The notes under the pieces were generated by a model. That model searched no databases, was not told the DNA's origin, and worked only from the letters and a program-made list of their open reading frames with translations. DNA of 64,000 nucleotides from Trema orientale. Its lineage: Eukaryota; Streptophyta; Magnoliopsida; Rosales; Cannabaceae. The DNA is taken from the NCBI GenBank assembly GCA_002914845.1, contig JXTC01000119.1:238215-302214 (forward strand), given 5' to 3'. Below, in pieces: positions 1 through 12,790 of the stretch. How positions within the stretch are numbered: position 1 is the first letter of the stretch; each line of letters begins with the position of its first letter. The translations under genes and the position numbers were made by a program.

Positions 1-236
1 GTCACGTGCAAACACCATTTAGAGACAAAAAATTCATCTATAGAGACGAAATTGTTCGTCTCTGAATAATGATAATTAGATACGAAAAAATATTTTCGTC
101 TCTAAAACTTTTAGCTACGAGGAAGTAGAGACGGACGATTGACAAAAAGTTTTTTGTCTCTAAAAGGTTTTAGAGACGAAATTTTAAGGTTTAGAGACGA
201 AATTTTTCGTCTCTAAAAGGTACTTTTCTTGTAGTG
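1..236. mobile_element. Terminal segment of a CACTA (En/Spm) DNA transposon
   Basis: The segment ends at 236 with TTTTCTTGTAGTG, the reverse complement of the CACTACAAGAAAA terminus of plant CACTA elements. The 230 bp inside it hold repeats of GAGACGAAA and TTTCGTCTCTAAA in both orientations, as expected for the subterminal transposase-binding repeats of this superfamily. No transposase coding is visible, and the other terminus lies outside the window, so the 3-bp target duplication cannot be checked. Confidence 0.75.
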
Positions 237-240
237 ATAA

Positions 241-1200
241 TTTTACTCGTAAGTTTCAGTAAAAAGGATAGGCTAGAAAATTTTATATTTGTTCAGAAAA
301 TCATTAATCTAGTTCTATTGTGAACCTTTTTTTTTTAAATAAAAAAAAAACATAAACAAAAAAAAGAAAAGAAAAGAAAAGAAAGAACTAATAGAGCTTA
401 AAAATGCAATATTGACAACAACATTGCCATTCTGATATCGTCATGTTTTTTCTTTTTTTCACCAAACTCAAGGAAATAGCATCAAACAATGAGCAAGAGA
501 ACCAAATATATATCAAATACAGTAAAACCCCCTACAAATCAATAGCCTTATGACTGAAGAAATCTATTAATTAAGCGAAGTTAGTTATAGTGATTTTATG
601 TACTTAATTAAATAACTAAGACTCTCTAAACTTACTTAACCTAGTAAAATTATGAATGTACATTACTTATCAACATAAATCAAATGTAAATACTTCTAAA
701 AAATTTGCTTATGAACATATCTAATCAAATAATAAAACCCTATAGTAACTAAAATTTATCGTATGTACTTTCTTAATGTCTAGTACAATCATGAATGTGT
801 ACTTACTTATTACTAACATAGATCCAGTGTATTTCTAATTAATTTGCTTCCTAATATTTGATCAAATAAAACCCTACAGTATATAAGAATATAGGGGTAA
901 CAAGAGCTATAGAAAAATGGGACATAGCATTGTCATCCTTGTAATATATACTTAATAGGCACTACTCCAGTGGGTTTTTTTGTTTTGTTTTTTAATCTAT
1001 CTATAGATATTGTTTTGCTTAATTAAAAAAAATAGTATTAAATAACATTTATTATTATTATTTATTCTAGTTATTTAAATTATGATAGTCGTTAGATTAT
1101 GATCCAATGACTAAAAAAAAACCTTCTAAATAATGATCCATACTTAATATTAACAAGTTACTAATCTATATTATTAGCAGAGTATAAAAACCTTTATGTA
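241..1200. repeat. Repeat copy A flanking the decayed ELF1 copy
   Basis: This AT-rich non-coding stretch is nearly collinear with 22820-23585 (copy B) and, for its first part, with 19018-19195 (copy C). Shared landmarks are GTTCAGAAAATCATTAATCT, the run of A-rich sequence with AATGCAATA, and GACATRGCAT near the end. Relative to copy B it is interrupted at 958-1139 by a short element. Copy A lies directly before a decayed ELF1 exon and copy C lies upstream of the intact ELF1 gene, so the repeat looks like part of a duplicated ELF1 unit. No coding potential is seen. Confidence 0.6.
958..1139. mobile_element. MITE (GGCAC-type, Mutator-like) inserted in repeat copy A
   Basis: The insertion is flanked by the direct repeat ATACTTAATA (948-957 and 1140-1149), which interrupts a stretch continuous in copy B near 23520. 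The 182 bp body begins GGCACTACTCCAGTGGG. That start resembles the terminus of the element at 46989-47224 and the reverse complement of the end at 17346. A 9-10 bp duplication fits the Mutator superfamily. The right terminus is degraded. Confidence 0.55.
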
Positions 1201-1270
1201 TGGATCAGTTTCTTGCTGAGTTTGCAAAGGAGACTATTGTACTCGTATAAATGGTTTGTCTTGTTCTTTT
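1188..1270 (+). pseudogene. Decayed exon 2 of an ELF1 elongation-factor copy
   Basis: This fragment aligns base for base with exon 2 of the intact ELF1 gene (22030-22099), including the splice donor that follows it. The second zinc-ribbon pair is recognisable as SC-stop-VC: the tryptophan codon TGG has become TGA, and ATT AAT has become ATA AAT. Exon 1 is absent, and exons 3-4 are not found between here and the Copia. Sequence matching the ELF1 3' flank returns at 7568-7690, beyond the Copia. This is a broken duplicate, not a gene. Confidence 0.7.
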
Positions 1271-1900
1271 TTTGTACAAAAAAAGGGTTGCTGAGAATTA
1301 AAAAAGGGTGGCCAGAAAATTTTTTTTTTTTCCTTCCCGATTTATTTACCCAAAAAAAAATACATATTTTTTTGTGAGAATAAAAATATGTGTTTTTGTG
1401 CACTTTATATGACATTTCATTGAATATTAATTATGTATAATTTTTTTTGGGTTGATTATGTATTTGTGCAATTTTTTTATGAATAAATATGCACGTATAT
1501 ATTTGAATGACAATATTTGTAATATGATTAGTTGTTTATTTATTTATAGCACTATTTAATATTGTCATAGTAAGCATGTTGGGAATTAATTAATTTGTAA
1601 TTATTTTAAATTATGCTTAATTTATTTAATTATAATTACATACTTATTTTTATACATAATTATGTGTTAGAAACATGTTGGGAATGTCACATTTTAGTGG
1701 GAGTATAGTGGTAGAATTAATTATTCTCCTATACTCATTTTGTATAAAGTTTAGATTTAATCTTAATAATAAACCTAGACATAGCAAATGATTATGAGCG
1801 CAGTGATTTTTTGATTTCGTATCTAATGAGAATTATTTAGATTAGTTTAGAATTTTTTGCTGCAAAATGATTATGTGTGGTGTGCTAAATTATCTGTTTA
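1271..1900. other. AT-rich stretch of unclear origin
   Basis: No coding sequence is supported here. TGTTGGGAA occurs at about 1579 and 1677 and looks like an LTR start, but neither copy matches the 3' LTR of the neighbouring Copia (6993-7569). The 5' LTR of that element therefore appears to be lost or replaced. Confidence 0.35.
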
Positions 1901-3289
1901 TCCTTTATGCACATGAGTAGATGGCTTCCAAGAGCATAATGGCTGATTTAAATAAGAGAGAGAAACTGAATGATGACAACTATGATATCTAGCACTGAAA
2001 AATTTAATATATTCTTGATGAGCAAGAGGCTTTGAAAATCTTGACCCAAATGATGCCTGCCCGAGGATGGCAACATTGCTCAACACCATCGCGATTGGGA
2101 AGCCTATTAGGCTTGGCTTAAGAAAGACCATTGTGCGTACTTTACCATACTGAGCAACATACATAATGACTTGATCGGCGAGTTTGAAGAGCATTCCACT
2201 GCTCAGGAGAGGTGGGGTACTCTGAAGTTGAAATTTGGTGGGACCTCTGCTACCAGACTGCGTGCACTGAATATTAGGTTTGACTCCTATAAGATGTGCC
2301 CAAGCTACACCATGAAGCAACATCTTAAAGCGATGTCATCGATGATTCGCGAACTGAAAGTAGCTGGCTACCCTCGATCTAAAGAGCAATAGATCTAAGT
2401 GGGAATTTATTCCTTATCAGCTTCTTGGGAGTCCATCGTCATCACTATGACTCATAGTGAAAATGTCATAACTTTTGATGCCCTGTCTTGCCACCTTGAG
2501 CTTGAAGCTGAGTGCTTAGAAGCTGCCAAATCATGCAAAGACTCAAACACTGAGAGTGCTTATATAGTGAATAACTATGTAGGCCAAGAGAAGCCAAGCA
2601 CAAGAATCAAGCTCCTAGGGGTGACTCTGGTAATGGACCTGTGCCGAAGAAGGCAAAGATCACCCGATACAAGAGAGGAAAGCATGGTAGAAAGGGCAAG
2701 AATGACAGATGCTACAACTATGATAAAGAGGGATACTTTGTTTTTGTGATTGCATTGAGCAGAAAAAGGTACTCGCTGACTTTAGTTCTTGTGACATTTT
2801 TGTTACAGGTCGTGTTATGGTTACTCATTCACATCCTCATTAGATTGTGGATTCAGGAGTGATCGAACACATCGCGAGGGACCGAGTCATTTGTAGAGTA
2901 TTGTCGAATTCTAAAGGGGAATCAAGGACTCTATATGGGGAATGGAACCAGCGTGCATGTGTTACGCATTAGCACTTACAAGCTAGAATTGCGCAGGGGT
3001 CATACTCTATTGCTCCATGACGTTCTTTATACTCCATAAGTTCGATAAAACCTTTTATCCATTGTGTATTTGCTTAAGTTGGGTTTTACTTTTAATTTTC
3101 ATAGTACTAGTTGTGATATTTATTTGGGAATAGATTTTTATAGTTGTGGCTTTTTCATGGATGGTTTTATTATGTTAGACATTATTTATTCATATAATAA
3201 TAACAATATTATTTCTTATATGACTACTGCAAATGATGTTGATTCCATTGTATTGGTATGTTAGACTAGGATACATAGGGCAAGATAGA

Positions 3290-3800
3290 ATGAATAGGTT
3301 AGCAAGAGATGGTCTTTTAGGACTATTCACTAAAATTAACTTGCCTACTTGTGAATATTATCTGACGGGAAAGTCAACTAAGAAACCTTTCAAAAAAGTC
3401 ACATGGGCAACAATTCCTTTGCAGCTAGTACATTCTGACATCTGCGGACTAATGAATATGAGGGCAAGACATGGTGCTACCTATTTCATGATCTTTATAG
3501 ATGATTTTACGCTCTACAGTCATGTCTATTTGATAACCCATAAGTCAGAAGTATTGGAATGCTTTAGACAATTCATGAACTTAGTTGAGAATCAAACAGA
3601 GAAGAACACCAAGATTCTCAGGACAGACTGTGGCCACGAGTATCTATTTGAGCAATTCAAGGAATTATGTGATGAAAAAGGTATTCTTCGACAGCTAATA
3701 ATTCCTGGCACTCCATAGCAAAATAGTATAGCGGAGAGAAAGAATCGTATATTGTTAAAAATAATTAGATCGATGATAGCGCAAGCCAATCTCCTAATAT
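3290..3800 (+). pseudogene. Copia 1 integrase domain (decayed)
   Basis: A frame open to 3717 encodes part of the integrase zinc-binding region and the rve core. The catalytic acidic residues appear in the contexts HSDICG (near 3433) and RTDCGHEY (near 3622). The frame is stopped at TAG where the usual PQQNS motif would have Gln, then continues as NSIAERKNR. The stop is a single C-to-T change. In a live element this would be part of the polyprotein that inserts cDNA into the genome. Confidence 0.7.
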
Positions 3801-4499
3801 CTTTCTGGGAGGATGCTTTATTGACTACGACCTACATCCTTAATCGAGTACTCTAGAAATCAGTTCCTTCAACCCCTTATGAGCAATAGACAGGGCGAAA
3901 GCCCGAATTGGATCATTTACACCGTGGGGTTTAATGGGGTATGTTCATACTACTTCTTATAGGCATAGGAAACTAGGCCCAAGGGCACACAAGTGCATAT
4001 TCATTAGATACTCTAATAAATCGAAGGGATATATGATGCTTGGTAAACAACCCGATGGAAGTATAACTAAAATTGAGTCACAAGATGTAGATTTTCTTGA
4101 GGAGAAATTTCTAAGAAGAGGAGATGTGGATAGAAACCTGAAGCTATATGAGATTGAAAAACTAAATGAAGGCACTCTAAATTTAACTTCAGAAATCGAG
4201 AGCGACTCTATTCCTAGTAGGAGTATACCACTAGATATTGGTTCTCAAAATCTATAACTGTGTAAGAGCCAACCTGGAAGCATCCCTCGTCGTCATTTTG
4301 AGATTGAGGGGGAATCATTCATATGCATTTCGCAGGACGATATGAGCCTAAGAATTATCAAGAGGCTCTCTCATCTCCTGCTTCTGAGAAATGGAAAGCT
4401 ATAATGATTGAAGAGATAGAGTCTATGAAGAAAACCAAGTCTAGGACTTGGTGAATCTTCCACTTGGGCGAAAGACTATTATGAATAAGTGAGTTTTAA

Positions 4500-5370
4500 A
4501 AGTCAAACACCAGGCAGATGGATCCATAGAAAGGTACAAGGCACGACTTGTGATGAAAGACTACACCTAGAAAGAGGGTGTTGACTATGAAGAGACCTTC
4601 TCATTGGTAGTAAGGTTTGCCTCAATTCACCTCATTCTAGCTATTGTCGCTCATTTAGACTTAGAACTTTACCAAATGGACGTTAAAACTGTATTTTTCA
4701 ATGGAGAACTAGATGAAGAGATCTACCTAGATCAACCTAAGGGCTTTGAGATAAAAGGACAAGAGCGCAAAGTTTGCAAGCTCCATCGTTCCATTTATGG
4801 CTTAAAGTAATCATCTAAATAGTGGTAATTTAGATTTCATCAAGCCTAGACCACTATGTGTATGTCAAATGATCTAAGGAAAGTTTTCTTATCCTTTCAT
4901 TGTATGTAGACGATATACTTTTAGCTGAAAACGACAAAGGGATGATAGTCTCCACTAAGGCATGGTTATCCTCAAACTTTGAGATGAAGGATATGGGTGA
5001 AACAGGTTATGTGCTTGGAGTTAAGATCCTTAGAGACCGTTAGAGAAAATTCCTTAGTTTGTCTCAAGAGACTTACATTAAGAAAATTCTCAAATGGTTT
5101 CAGATGCAAAACTGTAAACCCATTGATATTCCTATCGCAAAGAATGATACCTTAAGCCTTAATATGTGTCCGAAGACTCAAGAGGAAAAAGGCTATATGG
5201 CTCGAGTTCCTTATGCCAGTGCTATTAGAAGTTTGATATACGCTATGATGTGTACTCTGCCCGACATTTGTTATATCATTGTGTTAGTAAGCCAGTTCCA
5301 GTCAAATCTCGGCCTTGCTTATTGGAAAGCAGTTAAGAGAATAGTTCGATACCTCAAAATGATAGCTTGA
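4500..5370 (+). pseudogene. Copia 1 reverse transcriptase domain (decayed)
   Basis: The frame from 4604 reads through QMDVKTVFFNGELDEEIY and YLDQPKGFE to SIYGLK, the standard amino-terminal part of Copia reverse transcriptase, before a stop at 4808. After a short disrupted part, LYVDDILLAEND near 4899 keeps the catalytic YVDD. A further open piece (5059-5370) contains PYASAIRSLIYAM and the RYLK motif that precedes RNase H. The stops within the domain rule out activity. Confidence 0.7.
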
Positions 5371-5878
5371 TTACGTGCTTTGCCATCAGGCGTCAGATTT
5401 GCACTTAATCAGCTATAGTGACGCTGATTGGAATAGTGACCTAGATAAGCACAAATCAACTTCTGTTTATACTTTCTTGTCAGCAATGGTGCCATATTAT
5501 GGAGCAGCAAGAAGCAATCCTATATAACATTATCTATCATAGAATCGGAGTATGTTGCTTGCTCAACTGCTATACCAGAAGACGTTTGGTTAAAGAGATT
5601 CTTTACACAACTTAGAGTTGGCACACGCGCTTTAGAGCCTGTTAGTATATATTGTGATAGCATGTCTATATTGGCTTATGCAAATGACCCAAAATACCAT
5701 GGAAAAACTAAACACATCGACATTCGATAACATTTCATTTGTGATATTGTTGCATAGAAGGAGGTGGTCTTGAAGTACATTTCTACGAGTCGTATGGTTG
5801 CTGATCCATTGACCAAGCCTATTGCTCGAGAGGCTTACTAGACCTATGTTAGGAGCTTGGGACTGCGTAGATTGTGAC

Positions 5879-6992
5879 TTTATTTCTTTATAAATTTTTC
5901 ATTACCCACTACCAGATATTAGTTATTCGGGATATCGTTTATGAAATAAATATTTTTTTTCCATTTTTTATTATTACATGATATTTGAATTTTAGCACAC
6001 ATATATATGTAAACTACGACTGGTTTAAATTATACCAATGGATAATGATTATCTCTCTTATACAAGAAGTCTCATTTAGCGCTAATCAGTAAGCAAAGAT
6101 GAAACACTTCGCTTATAGTGCAGAGATTGTGAACTAAGTGTCGCCTTAAAAAGAGTCAAGATGAGATCTTAGAAGATTGACTATGGATAGAACTGTTGTT
6201 CTCACTATCCATATGTGACCTATTAGATAGCCAGATGTGAAACTCAATATGGCGCTAGATTAAGTAAGCATATAGAGAATTTGAGTCAGGCGCTTGAAGA
6301 CGAATGGACTAAGATCTGTACGGTGTTTTATAAAGGAGGCATACACTCTTTTAAAAGGAATATTCCACCATAGCATATGTTACATACTATATGTGCTTAA
6401 GTGACCAAAATAAGGAAGTGAAAGAATGGATCCCTCATTCTTCACTGTGTGAGTCCTTATAGATCATTATATTTATTTTGATCTCATACTTTATTGTGCC
6501 CTATGTGACTTTTGATTGTTTCGGAAGTTTGATGTGTGCTACTTTGACATGTTTCCTATGATCATGATTGATTTGACCTAAAAGGACATTGTTGGAAAAG
6601 TAATTAGACCAAAACTAATTGATTCGAGGACGAAAGGAAGATTATTTAAAAATACATACAAGTTTTATGTTTACTATCGACAAATTATATCGCTACTGGG
6701 TATAGCAGTATAATTGTGAACATAAGAACGAGAGGGGTCTTTATATAGCTTCTAAATATAGATATAAGGGATTAGAGGTACTAGATCTGATGTGGCTGAA
6801 TAAGTCTGGGGCATTAGGAGATACTTAGGGATGTTCTACACTGGTCCTCATAAGATTTGGTATAGTACTCTTGAACTTTCTTTTGCAGGTAGTTCAACAG
6901 TCGCCCTGCTCATTAGCCAAGTATGAATGGAATTAATGGTAGGACGATGATGAGAGATATGTTCATCATGCACACTATGTGCGATTGAGAGA
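5879..6992. other. Copia 1 non-coding region between RNase H and 3' LTR
   Basis: No open frame of note occurs over 1.1 kb. The segment lies wholly inside the element, between the last recognisable RNase H residues and the purine-rich sequence just before the 3' LTR (GATTGAGAGA, about 6983-6992). A long 3' untranslated region of this kind is a lineage trait in some plant Copia elements, so I read it as part of the element and not as a separate insertion. Confidence 0.5.
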
Positions 6993-7569
6993 TGTTGGAC
7001 TTTTGGCCCAAAGTCCTATTAGGCGCCCGTAGTTGGTGCATGGCCCAATATTATGGACTAATGTGAAAGGAGACCATTTACAATTAATCTGTCATTAATC
7101 AAAATATTACAATTAATGGCTTTTAATCAGGATAAAAATGTGAACGTAATAATTCCTAATATGTTTGAGATATAAACGCGTCAAATTTGTATTTGGGCAT
7201 ATTTAATGCTAATCATCTCCCTATTCATTAGGGAATATTTCCTACTGATTAAACAATTAGGAAATATCCTAAATAAGAAGAAATATGTACGTATTAGATA
7301 TGGGACTTACAATTATTCTTGACAGACAGAAAAAAAAGCACATAGAAAATATATGCTCTCTCTCCCATCTCTCTCTCTCTCTCTACCAAAAGGATTTCAG
7401 TGAGTATTCTTGAGTAGTGAAAGCTATAATGGTTGTTTTTGTAACGCCACTCACCGCAAGTATTCAAGGAGGAGTTTTTTTGTAACGAACATGAGGCACC
7501 AAAGTGATTCCTATACTGACGGTTTGTTTGAGGATTCAACCGGCATCACTGCCACCCACGCTTCTAACA
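6993..7569 (+). repeat. 3' LTR of Copia 1
   Basis: The 577 bp segment starts TGTTGGACTTTTGG and ends CTTCTAACA, giving the TGTT...AACA ends of an LTR. It carries a CT-rich run near 7360-7384. The sequence after it (AAATGTAATAAG) matches ELF1 3'-flanking DNA at 22627, so this boundary marks the insertion edge. No matching 5' LTR is present. Confidence 0.7.
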
Positions 7570-7690
7570 AAATGTAATAAGATCTCATGCTCTTATCTTA
7601 TTATAATAATTTTCTTATAATATATTAGAAAATTTTCTTTTGAGTGAATCATATGTACACAAAATGAAGGAAATATTATTGAAAAAACGG
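7570..7690. pseudogene. 3'-flank remnant of the decayed ELF1 copy
   Basis: This stretch matches 22626-22740 downstream of the intact ELF1 gene. Shared words include TAATAAG, TCTCATGCT and TTCTTTTGAGTGAAT. Together with the exon 2 remnant near 1194 it shows that Copia 1 lies within an ancient second ELF1 locus. Confidence 0.6.
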
Positions 7691-8920
7691 GTTTTCATCG
7701 AAAAAATCTTGAGTTTTTTAATTTTAGCAAAAAAAATCATGGGTTTTCGATTATATCAAAAGAATATTGTCTTTATTTAATTTTAGCCAAAAAAAAAGAG
7801 AAAAGAACCTTGAGTTTTAGATATATCAAATAAAATATTTGGATTGTAAAATTGAATCAAATGACTTATTTTTCCTTATTAATTTACATTTCATGCATGA
7901 TTATACGAGACTATTTGCATTAAGAAGTACCCCAATTGGACGAAAATTATAATTCGTTCTATATTAAAAATATTGACTTTTTTTAGCTAAAATAAATTTA
8001 AAAAAATCTCAGAGTATTAATTTTTAGAACTTTTTAATCATTATTTTGCAGAGTCACGCTTTAAGATTTAAATTAGAGAACACCGATCGTAAGGTTATTT
8101 TGTTTTTTTTTTTTCCCAATTTATCCATAATTAAAAAAGCAAATAGCGTTATATGGCTTTTTAACTCTCCAAACCGAAAAGCGGAGATTTTCTCCCTGGA
8201 ATGCTTGATCATAAGTTTACATGCAGGTTGTTTTGTCTTCTCGTCCATCGCTTTCATTTACTTTTCGAATTTAGTCCACCTTTATACATGTACTGATGTA
8301 CAGTTTTTTCTTTCATTAACTTTTGCTTTTTCTTTTAGACAAAATAGCTTTAATGTAATCATTTGTGGCTCTATTGTTCACTCTTTCCAGTAATATATAC
8401 CTTTTGGATTTTTTTTTAATCAACAACTTTTTAAATTTTTTACACTAAAAAAGAAAAAAGTTCTTTATTTTTTTTATCAGACATTTTCATGACAATTTCT
8501 TTTCCTTTCGTTAGTTTTTTTTTTTTTTTCTTAGCTAGCTACAAAAGTATCTAATTTAGTTATTTTCACCTATTGGATTATGAATATAGATTTGATTTAT
8601 GTCACTCTAACTATCTATTTAGTAACTAGAATGGACAAAATAGTATTCATACCGGTTATTTTCGGCACATAAATCTTAAACAAAAATCAAAATTAAATGG
8701 TTATAGATATCAATTCTGGTTATTATGTTTATCTTTTCATCTATAATTGCATTTCTGATAATTTTTAGTTTGTTATTAAGAGTATCTAATCAGGTTACTT
8801 TCAATATTTTAATTATCACTATAGACTAAATTTTTATCACTATAAATATGTATTCAAAGTATCAATCTCTTGCTGAACCCTATATTTAGAATAGGTTGCC
8901 GATTGTCCCCAAAAAGGTTA
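7691..8920. other. AT-rich intergenic DNA
   Basis: Diverged direct repeats of a GGGTTTTCGAT-like unit occur at 7685-7830. The rest shows homopolymer runs but no recognisable domain. Frames open on either strand at 8046-8393 have low-complexity composition and no splice or promoter context, so I do not call a gene. Confidence 0.4.
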
Positions 8921-8929
8921 CTACAAATA

Positions 8930-9566
8930 TCCTACTAGTTTACCTATTATATTTAGAAAATATTAAATTTAGTTTGAGTGTTCCTTACTGGAAGAAAAAA
9001 ATATGTTACCGTAGGTGTATTACCATTTATCAAAAAAAAGAAAAGTCATAAATATCTTACCCGGTTACCTATGGAATCTGGGAAGTGAGAATGGGAGACC
9101 AACAGAAAACCTATGATATATGGGATTTTAATCATTTAGTATCATAGGTATCTTAGTAGGATACCACTAGAATACTTTTGAAATCCAAATTCCACAAAAT
9201 TTTAAAAAAAGAATGAAAGAAAAAAAAAAGTTACCATAGGTATTCGGGTAGGATACCAATATATGATACTTATGACATCCGTGAATTTGGGCATTTATAT
9301 TACTTATAACTAAATTTAGAGGTTACCTTTGCATCCTAGTAAGATACCACCAAGATAACTATGCTATTTGAGAATTTAGCCATTTGTATTGCCAAAAAAA
9401 AGTAAAAGAAAAAAAGTAAAAGATACATATGATTTTTAAGAATTTGGCTGTTTGTTACTGTAGGTATCTTGGTAGGATACTATAGGGGATGTATAATATA
9501 CAGAAATTTGGCCAAAAAAATAAAAATAGAGATAATGGTAAGTATCTTGGTAGGATACTTATGGTA
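8930..9566. repeat. Degenerate direct repeats with GGTATCTTGGTAGGATACC core
   Basis: At least five diverged units, about 80-130 bp apart, share a core near 9145, 9237, 9328, 9461 and 9539. The core is itself a short inverted repeat (GGTATC and GATACC). A further core occurs at 15256, on the far side of the Mutator-like element, so that element appears to have inserted into this array. No coding sequence. Confidence 0.5.
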
Positions 9567-11039
9567 TATGAGAGAGGGTCAAATAGGTATGTAGCCATTT
9601 TGTAGCCCAAAACTTAGTAGATGTCCAAGTTTAAATCTTTGTAGCAAAATATCCAATTGGATTATCCGTTAAGAAATTATACCGAAAAAGCCCCTACACC
9701 ACTCAGAAAATCATTTCCCTGACATCTGATATTTTCTCACTCACTTTCCCACTCCAAAATTTTTTGGTCCCTTTCTTTCTAAATTTTTTCGCTTCATTAT
9801 CACATGAAAATCTCTTATCAATTTTTCTTCTCCACGAATATTTTCTCTCCATAAAAGCTTCTCTCAAGATGGTATATCCAGAAAATCGTGAAGAATACAT
9901 ATAAAAAACCCAATAATTTTCATTATTTTGAGATCGAATTTAAGTTCAGTTCATATGAAAAGTTAGGGTTCAACTTTAAAAAGTATGTATGTTATGCTCT
10001 CTTAATATATAGATATATATAAACACATATAATATAATATATAGATGTACATGCATGTTAGGGTTTAGAAGATAGCTTACATAATTTGCTTAATTTTTTT
10101 GTAATTTGCATAAGACTAATCTCTATCTCAGAAATTTTGGTTCATATAGATTCTACTAGATTTGGTTCAAATCTAGATATTATTTGAGTTTAGATTCACT
10201 TATGCTATTTAGCTTTTGGGTCTCTGTTTTGGAAGAAAGCTTCTAAAGGAATAATGCAGACAGCCTGTTTAATGGATTGCCTCTTAAAGTACAATTTGTT
10301 TTTTTTTTTTTTGATTCTTTTGGTAATTTACTCTGTTCATTCTTTGATGTTAAAATAGTCTGTTATGTTTATTCTTTCTTCTTTCGGTAATTTAGTGATG
10401 ATCATTGCTGATTAAGATTTTGCTCTGTATATAAACTTGGTGCTGATTAAGTCAATAGTTTATTCTCCAAGTTATCATGAATTTAAGCAACTATATGGTC
10501 AAAATTGTATACTGCCCTCTCTTATATATATATATATATATATTGTTGCTTTTCAAACCATAATTATCATTATTACTATTTGACTCTATTTGAGTATAGA
10601 CAACTGTACTGTTGGGGCATAAACTAAGAAGGTTAAATTTAGAAAGGACAATGTTGATTGTTGCCAAGGGTATGAATTGGTTTTTGTTTATGGAAGACAT
10701 GGGGAAACTCTCTATCGTTTGATGTATATTAGTCTTAATGGTGGAAGAACATTTTAGACTTTACTTTCGGAAACTCCACTCCACTCAATATTCATACTTA
10801 ATATTGTCTAAGATATGTAATGAAAAGGTTTACTGTCACGTGGTCTTCATTGTGTTCTTGGAATGCTCACTAGAATGGATACCACATTCTTGTTTAAAGA
10901 AATATAATAAATCAATTTTGATGAAAGCAGGTTATTTATCCTTCCAATTATATGAGTCTAAGCTTAGAGTGAGAATGTAAATCATGATTAGTATTGCATT
11001 TGGGCTATATATATTTAACTGTATCAGTAATACATTTTG

Positions 11040-11745
11040 TTTTTCTAGGTAGATAAATTTATAGCTATAGTAGATATCATTATGTACGTGGTAGATAATT
11101 TTCATAGTAGATAATATTCTATATGCTTGGTAAAAATACTAATATTATTCATAAATTTGTAGTTGTTGTGTATAATTGATTTATTATTTGGTACTTATGA
11201 ATGACCATTAGTATTTTATATGTATATAGGTATATATAAATTATGTATATCGTAGATAATTTTATTATGTGTTAGATTTTTAAGTTGTGTTAATGTGCTT
11301 TTTTTTTTAAGATAAAATTATGATCGTGGTGGATTTAAATTGACACTTGGTGGATAAAATTGTATACATGGTAGATAGTCTTAACATTATAAAGGAAATA
11401 TTTTTTAGTTGTATTAATTTGCTGTTTTTCTTTGTAGATAAAAATATGGTTGTGGTAGATATAAATTACTATATAGTACATAAATATTATATATATGGTA
11501 GATAATTTTAATATTTCAATAGATAAAATTATGTCAATAGTAGGTAATTTTAATATTATGGTAGTTTTTTTTTAGTTGTATTAATGTCCTATATTTTGGG
11601 TAGATAAACTTGTGATTGTGATTGATATATAAACCGTTATATGGTAGATAAATTATGTATACGATAAATAGTTTTTATATTATAGTAGATAAAAGTTTGT
11701 ATATGGTAGATAATTTTAGCATAAATTCTAATATAGCTAAAACAA
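11040..11745. repeat. Diverged array of GTAGATAA-type short repeats
   Basis: More than a dozen copies of GGTAGATAA or GTAGATAATTTTA, at irregular spacing of 20-60 bp, fill this part of the MULE. The same words occur in the short elements at 15474 and 20052, which also share the MULE ends. No coding sequence. Confidence 0.5.
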
Positions 11746-12534
11746 CTCTATTCTACTCTTGCAGGAGAAAGAATCAGACATGGAACCACCACAAAAAGAT
11801 ACAAAAGCAAGGTATATAAAGCTACACCAAAAAATGACAAATAAAAATGCTCTGCTCTGCTTATTTTTCTCTTATCTCACATTGATTGTACCCTTTAAAT
11901 TATCAAATATTAGTGCATGTAATATTTATGAATCTTTAGTATTTTTGTGTGACCTATAACAACTTAAGTCCAACTCGATATTGTGAACCAAAGTATGAAA
12001 ATATTTATTTTAGATGGAATCATATCTATCATATATAATTTTTTGCCACATAATATGAATATTTATTGAGTTCTTATGTTAATATTTGTTTTTGATTGAG
12101 TTCTTATGCTAATATCAGTTTTCAATTGAATTCTTATTTCTTTTTAAATAGATATGTTACTGTTTTGATATGTAACATTATATACCATGCATAAAAACAT
12201 ATGAACCATGGACTGACTGGTGCTAACATAGATTGAAATACATGAGATTCTTGTTTAACTTAGAGATTTGGCATAAAATAAGATAGAGTTCATAAGAATT
12301 TGAACTAGGTATGTATTTTTATATACTTTAACTCAATCTAGAAATAGTACATATACTTTTCTTCGTGATTCATAAAATTTTAAACTCGGTGGATATGTCC
12401 ATATATTATGATTGTATATATAAAATTTGGTATACATATAACATGACAGTTTTTTCATCTACTAGCAAAAAAGATCAATCTACAAGAACTATTCAAAACA
12501 AAAATCAAAAGTTTCATCAATAATCCTGCTATAG

Positions 12535-12790
12535 GCAATCGACTTGACTTCAAACTCGGTGAACAATTTCGTTATAAGCAAGCTCCAAAGCTGAGTTCTT
12601 GAAAAAATGAGACACATAATTGTAGTAATTCAAGTTGAATCTACTAACTATAACATAAACATGAGAATATGGAATACCGTCGAAATCCAATTTCCTACAA
12701 TCACAACTACATTCCAACAAATGAAGAGTGAATTGGTGTCATGAACTTGATATGTGTATGGAAACTAACTGTATGAACCTGATTAGTACC
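12535..12790 (-). pseudogene. MULE transposase SWIM zinc-finger segment, copy 1
   Basis: Read on the minus strand, the segment gives HLLECSCDCRKLDFDGIP, then YSHVYVIVSRFNLNYYNY and VSHFFKNSALELAYNE. This is the CxC...CxH SWIM finger with the following YDYVSDYYK-like block found in plant Mutator (MURA/FAR1-like) transposases. The third Cys of the usual IPCSH is Tyr here. Upstream, a frameshift separates it from the VHTV segment, and the frame stops just after the match. The residual similarity is clear, but the segment cannot make a working protein. Confidence 0.65.

Larger units (their letters stand above)
1920..7569 (+). mobile_element. Degenerate Ty1/copia retrotransposon 1 (5' LTR missing)
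   Basis: Remnants of one gag-pol polyprotein lie in order on the plus strand. Gag starts near 1921 (MASKSIMADLNK) and is quickly interrupted by stops. A zinc-knuckle remnant at about 2708 has lost its second Cys and its His. Integrase core follows at 3290-3800, with HSD, RTD and NSIAERKNR. Reverse transcriptase is at 4500-5000 with an intact LYVDD near 4899, and RNase H at 5390-5878 ends in TKHIDIR and PLTKPIA. Many stops and frameshifts make it non-functional. About 1.1 kb of non-coding DNA separates RNase H from the 3' LTR, a layout I recall for some plant Copia lineages. The element lies inside a decayed ELF1 duplicate, whose 3' flank resumes at 7570. Confidence 0.85.

Noticed and set aside
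1577-1720. TGTTGGGAA words as 5' LTR of Copia 1
   Set aside because: No similarity to the 3' LTR at 6993-7569 beyond the first six bases and no primer-binding site follows.
8046-8393. Open frame of 115 codons on the plus strand with a shadow on the minus strand
   Set aside because: Composition follows AT-rich low-complexity DNA, no known motif, no introns or promoter context, and both strands are open.
10491-10980. Short open frames on both strands
   Set aside because: Inside the MULE interior, low complexity, no homology recognised.
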